A stretch of 64,000 nucleotides of DNA, from contig CAZGWD010000002.1 in assembly GCA_964529415.1 (NCBI GenBank), forward strand, positions 1 through 64,000, written 5' to 3'. The notes beneath the pieces are model-generated. The model was given only the letters and a program-made list of their open reading frames with translations. It searched no databases and was not told the DNA's origin. The position numbers and the translations under genes were made by a program. Origin of the DNA: CAYMPH01 sp964529415. GTDB taxonomy: Bacteria > Spirochaetota > UBA4802 > UBA5550. Shown here in pieces: positions 52,032 to 59,857 of this stretch; position 1 is the first letter of the stretch, and the number at the start of each line of letters is the position of its first letter.

Positions 52032-53879
52032 ATGAACCCGTTATCCCTATTGTCTTTCTTTGCTTTTCTGGTATGTCTTTATTTCGGACTGCATACTATC
52101 CGGAAAGAACCAGGCGCAATTCTCAACCGCGTTTTTTTTGTTTATTGCCTTACAGGTCAGATATGGTCTTTTGGTTATGTCTTCGTTTACTCGGCAACTG
52201 TTCCTGCTGATATATGGTTCTGGTATAGATTTTCCTCTTTCGGCTGGTGCTTTATACACTCAACCCTGCTGCTGTTTATACTGATTCTGACAGGCAAAAA
52301 AAAGCCCCTTTTCAAATGGTGGATTTACATTTTAATCTACACACCTTCAATAGTTCTTCTTTACCGTTCATTAACCGGCATACTTATTGCAAAGGAATTT
52401 TATCCGACTCCATGGGGCAACGCCGAGATACTTGCATCCGATACTTTATGGTTTAACTTATATGCAGTCTACAACATCACATATCTTATTCTCGGATGCG
52501 TAATTTTATGGAGATGGGCCGGAGCATCAGAATACACCCGCCATAAAAAGCAGGCAAAAATCATAATTATAAGCACCTTGTCATGCTTTATTGCAGCTTC
52601 ATTTTGCAATATGGTAATTCCTGCAATGAAAATAAAATTTCCGGCCATTGGTGCGATATTTGCACTGGGAATCATTTTCGGAGCATGGTGGGCCATGTCG
52701 CGATACAAACTTCTAGTTATAACGCCGGAAATTGCTGCAGGCGAGATCATTTCAAAGATGATGGACATAATGATTCTTTCAGATGCACAGGATAATATTA
52801 TTTCTGTAAACAGGCAGACTGAAGATTTGCTCGGATACAGTTCAAACGAATTAAAGAAAAAGTCGTTGCTTGATCTAATTTACGAAAGTGAAGCATTCAT
52901 TGAAAAATTAAAACCGGTCAAGAATGCCAAAAATACAAACTTTCAATTCGACGGCAATCTGATAACACACAAGGAAACGCACATACCAGTTAAAATTTTC
53001 TGTTCAGACATTAAAGACATGGCTGGAGAAGTTGTAGGTATAGTTGCGGTAGCTCATGATCAGCGGGATACGATCAATCTCGAATCGACACTTAAAGAAC
53101 TGCAGAAGACAAACCAGACATTAATTTTAACCAGGGATGCCCTCTGGGGTGAAATGCAGATTGCTAAAAAAATCCAGACAGTGCTTCTTCCTCTGAAACC
53201 AAAAATACATGGTTATCAGATTTCGGCATATCTTAAACCAGCTGATGAAGTCGGCGGAGATTATTATGATGTATTAAATATTGACGGAAGAGACTGGCTT
53301 ATAATCGGAGATGTTTCCGGTCACGGGGTTCCAGCCGGGCTTGTAATGATGATGGTACAAACCGCTATACACGTAACCATAATAAATTTTCCGGATATAG
53401 CTCCTTCCGAGCTGCTATATAAAATCAACACTGCAATAACCGGCAACATCAATAAAATGGGCGAAAATAAGTATATGACGATCACAGTTTTCGCAATTCA
53501 TCAGGGCGGGGAATTGACTTTCTCCGGACTGCATCAGGACCTGTTAATTTACCGCAATGCAACAGATACTATAGATGTTATTGAAACAAACGGAACGTGG
53601 ATAGGAATTACGGATAATATCCGCGGAATAATGAAAGATGATTTCATCAAAATGGAAATTGGAGATATTCTGCTTCTGTTTACTGATGGTATTACAGAGT
53701 CTTGTGAAAAAAGAACTAAAAACGGAATCTGTATGTTTGGCGATGACAAACTAATAGAAACCTTTCACAAATCATGTAAAAAACAGGTGAAAGAAATATC
53801 AGATAGCATTATTGATGCTCTTGTAAATTACGAATGCACGGATGATATCACGATTGTGATTTTAAGAAGAGATCAATAG
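52032..53879 (+). CDS. 7TM-PAS-PP2C (SpoIIE-type) phosphatase
   Basis: A 615-residue membrane signalling protein. Seven N-terminal helices (about 5-225) of the 7TM histidine-kinase-N type are followed by a PAS domain (about 240-355), a short coiled coil (about 360-395) and a PP2C_SIG domain (about 400-615) with metal aspartates in VGGDYYD, IGDVSGHG, LFTDGITE and TDDITIVIL. This is the third PP2C_SIG protein in the window, each with a different sensor. It probably feeds an anti-sigma-factor or similar partner switch. AAGGAT precedes the start. It ends 71 nt before the dehydratase-type operon, on the same strand, with no terminator hairpin between. Confidence 0.9.
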   Translation: MNPLSLLSFFAFLVCLYFGLHTIRKEPGAILNRVFFVYCLTGQIWSFGYVFVYSATVPADIWFWYRFSSFGWCFIHSTLLLFILILTGKKKPLFKWWIYILIYTPSIVLLYRSLTGILIAKEFYPTPWGNAEILASDTLWFNLYAVYNITYLILGCVILWRWAGASEYTRHKKQAKIIIISTLSCFIAASFCNMVIPAMKIKFPAIGAIFALGIIFGAWWAMSRYKLLVITPEIAAGEIISKMMDIMILSDAQDNIISVNRQTEDLLGYSSNELKKKSLLDLIYESEAFIEKLKPVKNAKNTNFQFDGNLITHKETHIPVKIFCSDIKDMAGEVVGIVAVAHDQRDTINLESTLKELQKTNQTLILTRDALWGEMQIAKKIQTVLLPLKPKIHGYQISAYLKPADEVGGDYYDVLNIDGRDWLIIGDVSGHGVPAGLVMMMVQTAIHVTIINFPDIAPSELLYKINTAITGNINKMGENKYMTITVFAIHQGGELTFSGLHQDLLIYRNATDTIDVIETNGTWIGITDNIRGIMKDDFIKMEIGDILLLFTDGITESCEKRTKNGICMFGDDKLIETFHKSCKKQVKEISDSIIDALVNYECTDDITIVILRRDQ

Positions 53880-53898
53880 CTTGTTATTCAAATTGTAA

Positions 53899-53918
53899 TA
53901 ATAATTATATAATTATTA
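53899..53918. promoter_or_regulatory. perfect 20-bp AT palindrome upstream of the dehydratase-type operon
   Basis: TAATAATTAT followed by its reverse complement ATAATTATTA, with TATAAT inside at 53908-53913. It ends 32 nt before the first gene of the operon. It may be an operator overlapping the -10 box; a good -35 was not found. Confidence 0.4.
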
Positions 53919-53950
53919 AACTTTAACTTCAGGAAAGGAAAAAGTTATAA

Positions 53951-55330
53951 ATGAAACCATTTCAGATTTTAGACAGCCAGATTAAAGGATGGAAATCAAT
54001 TATAAAACAATTGGAACATCCATATTTTTCATATTTTCTAATGAGATTTATCGCTCATCCCAAATTATTTTATGAAACTGATGCCAATAAAGATAACAGG
54101 TATGGTTTTATGAAAGCAGGCGGAGGTTATGCAACGCCCAGAGAGCTGATTGCTCAAAAATATATGATAAAGGCTTTCCTGGAATCTGCAGGGGAAGCAC
54201 GCACAGCGGATTTAAACAATGAACCTGTAATCTGGTTTGACTGGCCGGCTCCTGTAGAAATACTGAAGGCATTTAATGTTGCTTATTTCTGTCAGTCATT
54301 TTTCATGTTCGCATCACAGAGCAAAGGCGGACGGGGCGTAATAGAACAAATTGACGCCTGTGAGGATGAAAGAATAACCTCTGATTTATGCAGTATGACC
54401 AGGATCTCATTCGGCGCCTATTTAACGGAGCAAATACCACGTCCGTCAGCTATTATAGGCACCGCCCACCCCTGTGATTCCGCCAGAAGTGTAAATCAGC
54501 TTTATGATTATTATACAGGTGTTCCAACATTTACTCTGGATACGCCGTATGGAAGGGATGAAGATTCACTTAACCATTACGCAGAAAACGTATGGGAGAT
54601 GATACGGTTTCTGGAGAACCATCTTGGAAAAAAAATAAACTGGGATAAACTAAAAAGCGTCATAGAAGAAGTAAATAAATATAATTATTATTTCAGGGAA
54701 GTTACAATGATGCATAGAGCTATACCATCTCCCGGACTGGTTTTGCCTGAAATAATATCCTGGATAACAAATATATTTGCCTCTGGCTCCAAAAACCTGA
54801 CTGCAATGGCAAAAATATATTATGAAATTTCAAAGAGAAGGATTAAAAAACCAAATTTTTTACGGGCAAGGAAGGAGAAAATAAGGGTTTTAATATGCGA
54901 TACAACAGTGGTATTTACAGAGCTGTTCAGCTGGATGAAAAAAGAATTTGGCGCTGTTGTAGTCGGGGATTATGTTGGGGATAGAATAAACCCTGAAATT
55001 GATACATCTACACATGAGTCAATGGTAAAAGGGATTGCAGCGGATAAATTGTATATGGGCATGATAAGGCAGGCGCATGGTCCTATTGAATTTACCACAG
55101 AGGAATTAACAAGAAATATTGAAAATTTTTCAGCAGACTGCGTTATTTTCAATGGGCATATAAGCTGTAAATTCAACAGCTCTTCTCAAAAAATAATTAA
55201 AGATACATGCAAAAAAGCTGGAGTACCAGCACTTTTTATGGAGGTTGATATTTATGACCAGAGGGTAGTTCCGGAAAAAGAGATGCAGCGTCAAATTAAA
55301 GAATTTTTTGTTACAAATGGATTGATATAA
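53951..55330 (+). CDS. 2-hydroxyacyl-CoA dehydratase / benzoyl-CoA reductase-type subunit (HgdB/BcrB-like)
   Basis: A 459-residue Fe-S protein of the HgdB/BcrB/BcrC superfamily (Pfam HGD-D). Family-type segments include TAHPCDSARSVN (about 174-185), TPYGRDE and LICDTTVVF, and a C-terminal SADCVIFNGHISCKF...TCKKAGVPALFMEVD, with the cysteine spacing expected of the cluster-binding domain. Members receive low-potential electrons from an ASKHA activase and use them for difficult reductions or dehydrations. As the first gene of a six-gene operon it is the likely larger catalytic subunit. The next gene starts on the base after its stop codon. AAAGGA upstream supports the start. Confidence 0.9.
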   Translation: MKPFQILDSQIKGWKSIIKQLEHPYFSYFLMRFIAHPKLFYETDANKDNRYGFMKAGGGYATPRELIAQKYMIKAFLESAGEARTADLNNEPVIWFDWPAPVEILKAFNVAYFCQSFFMFASQSKGGRGVIEQIDACEDERITSDLCSMTRISFGAYLTEQIPRPSAIIGTAHPCDSARSVNQLYDYYTGVPTFTLDTPYGRDEDSLNHYAENVWEMIRFLENHLGKKINWDKLKSVIEEVNKYNYYFREVTMMHRAIPSPGLVLPEIISWITNIFASGSKNLTAMAKIYYEISKRRIKKPNFLRARKEKIRVLICDTTVVFTELFSWMKKEFGAVVVGDYVGDRINPEIDTSTHESMVKGIAADKLYMGMIRQAHGPIEFTTEELTRNIENFSADCVIFNGHISCKFNSSSQKIIKDTCKKAGVPALFMEVDIYDQRVVPEKEMQRQIKEFFVTNGLI

Positions 55331-56479
55331 ATGCAAACACTAAAAGAGATAAAACAAATTTCAGAAAGTTTATTTAATTCACATCTTGAAAAAGCGAAGC
55401 AGGATGGAAAAAAAATAATAGGATATTTCTGTACTTATGTTCCAGAAGAGCTTATTCACGCAGCCGGTTTTATACCATATCGCATGCGTGCGGTCGGAAG
55501 CACGGGAACTACGTTAGGGGATACATACTATTCTTCAAAAAACTGCAGTTACGTGAGACATTGCTTTGATCTGGCACTGCAGGGAAATTTTCATTTCCTG
55601 GATGGAGTCATTTTCATGAACGGCTGCGATCACAACAGAAGGATGTATGACAACTGGAGATATGCTGGAATTAAACCTGATTTTCTTTATATGCTGCCTG
55701 TGCCGTATGTTCTTGCTGATCCATCTCTTAAACAGTATATTAATGAAATCAACAAGCTGAAAAAAAATATTGAAGACTATTATAAAATAAATATTACTGA
55801 TGAAGCTCTTGAAAAAGCCATAAAACTATATAATAAAAAAAGAAATCTGTTATCCGGAATATATGAAACCAGAAAACAGAAAAATGTTCCTATTAAAGGA
55901 AGCGAACTCCTTAGTGTAATGCTTGCAGTTACCGCGCTTCCTGTTGAAACCGCCAATGACATGTTAGAAAAGATTTTAATCGAATTAGACGGCAGAGTGA
56001 TATCAAATGACAATGATATAAGATTGTTTATTGCCGGAAACTGCATTGAAGAAAGTGAGCATATGGAATTAATTGAAGATTGCGGAGGTGTTATTGTTTC
56101 AGATAAAACATGTCTTGGTTCTGATTATATTGATTCAAATATCAAGGAAGACCTCGACCCTATTGTTGAAATTTCCAGAAGATATCTTAACCATCTTTCC
56201 TGTCCAAGAATGGTAGATGATTTTAGAAATAGATTAAAACATCTCGATACAATGATTAACCTTTATGATGTTGATGCTGTTATTCTGGACAAGCTTGAGT
56301 TCTGTACATTGTTTACAATGGAATCTGTTTTATACCGCAAGGAATTAAAAAAAACAGGGCTTCCCGTACTTGCTTTTGACCGGGAATTCTACGGGGGCGG
56401 AACAGGACAGATTAAAACAAGAGTACAGGCATTTTTTGAAAAAGTAAGAAACAGACAAAAGACTTCAAAGGGCTTATGA
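55331..56479 (+). CDS. 2-hydroxyacyl-CoA dehydratase / double-cubane-type subunit (HgdB/BcrC-like)
   Basis: A 382-residue second member of the HgdB superfamily, closest in form to BcrC/BzdN, FldC/HgdB and double-cubane cluster proteins. The N-terminus has GYFCTYVPEELIHAAGFIPYRMR, the family hallmark (about 34-56), followed by KNCSYVRHC, NGCDHNRRMYDNW (about 97-109), GNCIEES, and C-terminal EFCTLFTMES with the FDREF end. These Cys residues would ligate the Fe-S cluster(s). Start and preceding stop are adjacent (TAA-ATG), which gives translational coupling. With the upstream gene it would form the heterodimer found in benzoyl-CoA reductases and 2-hydroxyacyl-CoA dehydratases. Confidence 0.9.
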   Translation: MQTLKEIKQISESLFNSHLEKAKQDGKKIIGYFCTYVPEELIHAAGFIPYRMRAVGSTGTTLGDTYYSSKNCSYVRHCFDLALQGNFHFLDGVIFMNGCDHNRRMYDNWRYAGIKPDFLYMLPVPYVLADPSLKQYINEINKLKKNIEDYYKINITDEALEKAIKLYNKKRNLLSGIYETRKQKNVPIKGSELLSVMLAVTALPVETANDMLEKILIELDGRVISNDNDIRLFIAGNCIEESEHMELIEDCGGVIVSDKTCLGSDYIDSNIKEDLDPIVEISRRYLNHLSCPRMVDDFRNRLKHLDTMINLYDVDAVILDKLEFCTLFTMESVLYRKELKKTGLPVLAFDREFYGGGTGQIKTRVQAFFEKVRNRQKTSKGL

Positions 56480-56522
56480 AAGTATAACAAATTGAAATTA
56501 ATAATGTTTTTAAGGAATAAAA

Positions 56523-57302
56523 ATGATATTTGCCGGTTGTGATGTAGGTTCGCTGACCGCGAAAGCGGTTATCATTGAAAATTCCAGGATTATTTCCAGG
56601 AAAATAATCCGCGCAAAAGCGACTGCCCTTAAATCTGCTAACGATGTAATGAATGAGGCATTACATGATATTGGACTTGAAATAAAAGATATTGATTTTT
56701 GCTGCAGTACAGGGTATGGAAGATTTTCCATTCCCTACTCGAATATAAATAAAAGTGAAATATCCTGCCATGGTCTCGGCGCATTCTGGGTTGATAACTC
56801 TATAAGAACTGTAATAGATATCGGCGGACAGGATTGCAAAGCAGTTTCGATTGACGAGAATGGACTGGTTAACGATTTCATGATGAATGAAAAATGCGCA
56901 GCAGGAACAGGCAGGAGTCTTGAAATTTTTTCCAGGACATTGGGACTTGAACTTGATGAACTTGGACCAATTTCACTTGAATCAAAAAAAAAGATTGAGA
57001 TATCAAATAAATGCAGCATTTTCATGGAACTGGATATAATACAGCAGCTATATCATAAAAGTAAAAAATGTGATATAGCGCGGGCCGTCAACAGCGCTGT
57101 AGCCCAAAGGGTTATTCACCTTGCAAGATCAATAGATATAAAACCTGATATTTGCATAACAGGCGGGGTCTCAAAAAATGCAGGTGTTGTAAAAATACTT
57201 GAAGAACTCCTGAATATGAAATTTAAAATTTTATCAGAGGATCCTCAATTGATTGGAGCAATAGGCGCTGCTGTTTTTGCAGAACAGGAATATAAATTAT
57301 AA
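56523..57302 (+). CDS. ASKHA activase, BcrA/BadF/HgdC-type
   Basis: A 259-residue ATP-dependent activase, full-length. ATPase motifs: GCDVGSLTAK (5-14), STGYG (62-66), IDIGGQDCK (98-106), and GGVSKN near the end. Cys125 (EKCAAGTG) and Cys164 (NKCSIF) are the ligands that in HgdC hold a [4Fe-4S] cluster at the dimer interface. ATP hydrolysis drives one electron to very low potential for the partner catalytic subunits. It lies 43 nt after the second dehydratase-type gene, with AAGGA before its ATG. The motifs look fully functional. Confidence 0.93.
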   Translation: MIFAGCDVGSLTAKAVIIENSRIISRKIIRAKATALKSANDVMNEALHDIGLEIKDIDFCCSTGYGRFSIPYSNINKSEISCHGLGAFWVDNSIRTVIDIGGQDCKAVSIDENGLVNDFMMNEKCAAGTGRSLEIFSRTLGLELDELGPISLESKKKIEISNKCSIFMELDIIQQLYHKSKKCDIARAVNSAVAQRVIHLARSIDIKPDICITGGVSKNAGVVKILEELLNMKFKILSEDPQLIGAIGAAVFAEQEYKL

Positions 57303-57366
57303 ATCCGGCATTTGATGATGAACTATTCCAGTTGACAATTATAATAACACAAGGAAAAGGCAAAGT

Positions 57367-58164
57367 ATGATAACCATGGGCTATGATATTGGAACCCGGT
57401 TTATAAAAACATGCATAGTGGAAGATAACAAAATATTAGGCTTTTCGATCAGGGAAACCGGCATGGATTTAAAAAAATCGATTGATGAATCTTCTTTTTC
57501 TGCAATTGAAATGGCAGGTATAAAAAAAAGAAAAATAGCAAAATCAGCAGCTACAGGTTATGGATGTGAAATGCTTGAAAAAACAGCCGCCACAATCAGT
57601 GAGGATGTATGCCTTGTAAAAGCGGCATATCACCTTGACAGGAATATCAATACTGTTATTGATGTTGGCGGATTATTTATTCATATAGCTACTGTCATCA
57701 GTGGAGGACGGGTCGGGGATCATTGCGAAAATGAAAAGTGTGCAGCAGGAAGCGGAAAATTTCTTGAGATAATTTCAGAAGCAGTTGATATTCCTATTGC
57801 ATCAATTTCTGAAACTGCATTAAAATCATCAAATCCATATGCCCTGTCAAACAGCTGTTCGGTATTTGCCGAGAGTGAAGTTATTTCTCAAATAAATGCA
57901 GGCACTGACAGTTCTGATATTATTGCAGGTGTCATCAATACTATAGCTGAAAAAATTGCAACTTTGATAAACAGGATCGAGGCTCCTGATAAAATTGCAG
58001 TTGCAGGCGGAGTGGCAAAAATAGAAGCCTTTAGAATAATACTTGAGAAGGTCTTAAACAGAAAAATTTTCACTTTGCCTGTAGATTTTCAAATTGTTAC
58101 AGCATATGGAGCAGCATTGCATGCCCAGGATAAACCTGTAAAAAAGAACAAGAGAAAAAACTGA
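57367..58164 (+). CDS. second ASKHA activase subunit, BcrD-like, degenerate
   Basis: A 265-residue paralogue of the preceding activase. It keeps the N-terminal YDIGTRFIKT phosphate-1 region, Cys125 (EKCAAGSG), Cys164 (NSCSVF) and the GGVAK end motif. The phosphate-2 motif that reads IGGQDCK in the partner is VGGLFIH (99-105) here, so the catalytic Asp is missing and ATP hydrolysis by this chain is doubtful. In class I benzoyl-CoA reductase two unlike ASKHA chains (BcrA and BcrD) share one cluster, so this could be the BcrD-type partner. Its stop overlaps the next start (TGATG). Confidence 0.88.
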   Translation: MITMGYDIGTRFIKTCIVEDNKILGFSIRETGMDLKKSIDESSFSAIEMAGIKKRKIAKSAATGYGCEMLEKTAATISEDVCLVKAAYHLDRNINTVIDVGGLFIHIATVISGGRVGDHCENEKCAAGSGKFLEIISEAVDIPIASISETALKSSNPYALSNSCSVFAESEVISQINAGTDSSDIIAGVINTIAEKIATLINRIEAPDKIAVAGGVAKIEAFRIILEKVLNRKIFTLPVDFQIVTAYGAALHAQDKPVKKNKRKN

Positions 58165-58940
58165 TGTTTGCTGAACAACAGAAAGAATCAAAAAATATAT
58201 CAGAATTTCAGGACCATTCTTATCTTATTAAAAAATGTTATGATCTGCTATACGATGCTGAAAATAATTTTACAGAATACAAGTGGAAAAATATAAAGGA
58301 TTTAAAAAAAACAGGTTTTAATAAAAAAAAGAAAGGGAAATCTTTTATTGTAATGGCAGAAGATACATCAGTTGAACTTGGTTCACCTGAAAATATCTCA
58401 ATAAGCTGTGTCTTGTGGACTAAAGAAAATTTGCTTATCAAGAATAGCATATGGATTGCCGGAAAGGAATTATCGCAAATCAAGGGGAAATCTGTATCAT
58501 TTCTGCAGGTTATAATGATTCAGCCGGGTGATGAAGATGATCCGACTGACCCGCTGCTTCAGGGATTAAAAAACCTTTCAAATAAAATTCCAGGATTAAT
58601 GACACGCAGTATAACCGGTAAAATGTGGATACGAATACATAAAGATCTGATGAAAAAAAAATTCACTCTGTATTCTTTGGGTAAATATCTGCACGAAGCA
58701 TATAAAGAATCAATGCCGAATATTAAAGGAATTGATATTATTCTATGTGCTGATGATCCGCAGATTATTTCAAAATTTGAGCCAATCTATAAAACAACAA
58801 AAATAATCAACGGTGAAAATCAAAAACTAAAATGGGTAGAAGATGGTGTTGTATCCTGTGAAGAGCTTAATTGCAATACCTGCGAAGAACAACCGGCGTG
58901 TGATATAATTAAAGATATTGTTGTAAAAAGGAAAAAGTAA
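58164..58940 (+). CDS. acetyl-CoA synthase beta subunit-like domain protein (truncated, Cys-rich end)
   Basis: A 258-residue protein without a whole-protein match I can name. Residues 67-75 (DTSVELGSP), 114-122, and 154-198 (MWIRIHKDLMKKKF then LGKYLHEAYKES, IDIILCADDP) follow the order and pattern of the middle domain of AcsB/CdhC, the acetyl-CoA synthase subunit (there DxxVELGGP, WIRISKDA-KKGF, GEIL, VQVTIYTD). The end has Cys232, Cys237, Cys240 and Cys246 (C-x4-C-x2-C-x5-C), placed like the first cysteines of the A-cluster site (C-x2-C-x8-C), but the chain stops 12 residues later and lacks the remaining A-cluster domain. It may deliver or hold nickel or an Fe-S cluster for this operon. Confidence 0.6.
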   Translation: MFAEQQKESKNISEFQDHSYLIKKCYDLLYDAENNFTEYKWKNIKDLKKTGFNKKKKGKSFIVMAEDTSVELGSPENISISCVLWTKENLLIKNSIWIAGKELSQIKGKSVSFLQVIMIQPGDEDDPTDPLLQGLKNLSNKIPGLMTRSITGKMWIRIHKDLMKKKFTLYSLGKYLHEAYKESMPNIKGIDIILCADDPQIISKFEPIYKTTKIINGENQKLKWVEDGVVSCEELNCNTCEEQPACDIIKDIVVKRKK

Positions 58941-58942
58941 AA

Positions 58943-59725
58943 TTGGAAAAAATAAATAAAAATAAATCTCCGGTAATTATTGCATACCTGGGTAAAGGCG
59001 GATCAGGAAAATCGATCCTTTCATCTATAACGGGTAAGATTGCCATTAATAAAAAGAAAAAAATACTTTTTATAGATGCCGATCCTGCTATGGGTTTAGC
59101 TACTGCTCTGGGAATAGATGGATTTAAGACAATAGGAGAGGCACGGGAAGAGATAATACAACAGGCTAAAATATCAAACACCGATGAACATGTTTCAGAG
59201 ATTATTGATTACCTGCTTCTTGAAGCTCTTTTCGAAACAAAAGATTTCAGCATGATAGTTATGGGGCAAACGCAAACAATTGGATGTTACTGCCCAATCA
59301 ATAATCTTTTAAAGGATACAATTGAAAAAATTTCATCTCATTATGATGTTGTTATTATTGATGCTGAAGCAGGCATTGAGCAGATTAACAGACAGGTAAC
59401 AGAGTCAGTTCATTACCCTTTAATTGTTACAGATAATTCCGTAAGAGGAGTACGAACTGCCATGCTTGTAAATGATGCCATTAAGCGGGCTCCAAAAATG
59501 ACTCCAATCAATTCAGGGGTAATTTTCAACCGTATTGAAGGCGATGTTGATCATGATCTTCTGGAGATGATTAAAGGCGGATCTTTATCCTTTTACGGCT
59601 CAATCCCTGCTGATAAAATTATTACTGAAAGAGACATGAAAGGTTTATCAGCACTGGAAATGCCGGAAGAAGCCATATCCATCAAGGCTCTTGAATTGAT
59701 ATTGAATAAAACAGGCATTTTATAA
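58943..59725 (+). CDS. CooC/MinD-type P-loop ATPase (nickel/CODH maturation family)
   Basis: A 260-residue deviant-Walker ATPase. The P-loop is LGKGGSGKS (16-24), the next motif is IDADPAMGLA (44-53), and DAEAGIE (140-146) follows the family. GQTQTIGCYCPIN (108-120) contains the Cys115-Tyr-Cys117 motif that in CooC binds a metal at the dimer interface; CooC inserts nickel into CO dehydrogenase. No CODH catalytic gene is in the window. It starts with TTG at 58943, two bases after the upstream stop, with AAGGA before it; no other in-frame ATG fits. As last gene of the operon it may install nickel or another metal in its partners. Confidence 0.85.
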   Translation: MEKINKNKSPVIIAYLGKGGSGKSILSSITGKIAINKKKKILFIDADPAMGLATALGIDGFKTIGEAREEIIQQAKISNTDEHVSEIIDYLLLEALFETKDFSMIVMGQTQTIGCYCPINNLLKDTIEKISSHYDVVIIDAEAGIEQINRQVTESVHYPLIVTDNSVRGVRTAMLVNDAIKRAPKMTPINSGVIFNRIEGDVDHDLLEMIKGGSLSFYGSIPADKIITERDMKGLSALEMPEEAISIKALELILNKTGIL

Positions 59726-59796
59726 TTACGGGTCAACCGGATAGATAGTTTATTAAATTTTATGATCAGGACAATAAATTCACATGAATCATATTA

Positions 59797-59824
59797 TTGC
59801 AAAAGTCCTGAATACACTTATAAA
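59797..59824 (+). promoter_or_regulatory. candidate promoter for the LRR lipoprotein
   Basis: TTGCAA (59797-59802) and TATAAA (59819-59824), 16 bases apart, lie 33 nt upstream of the ATG at 59858. Confidence 0.45.
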
Positions 59825-59857
59825 GTATAGAACCAGGATAAAAGGTAAAGAATTGTA

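Noticed and set aside
53951..57302. Assigning the operon as a true benzoyl-CoA reductase or 2-hydroxyglutaryl-CoA dehydratase
   Set aside because: No pathway genes for either substrate lie nearby and the subunit pattern fits several members of the superfamily, so only a superfamily call is made.
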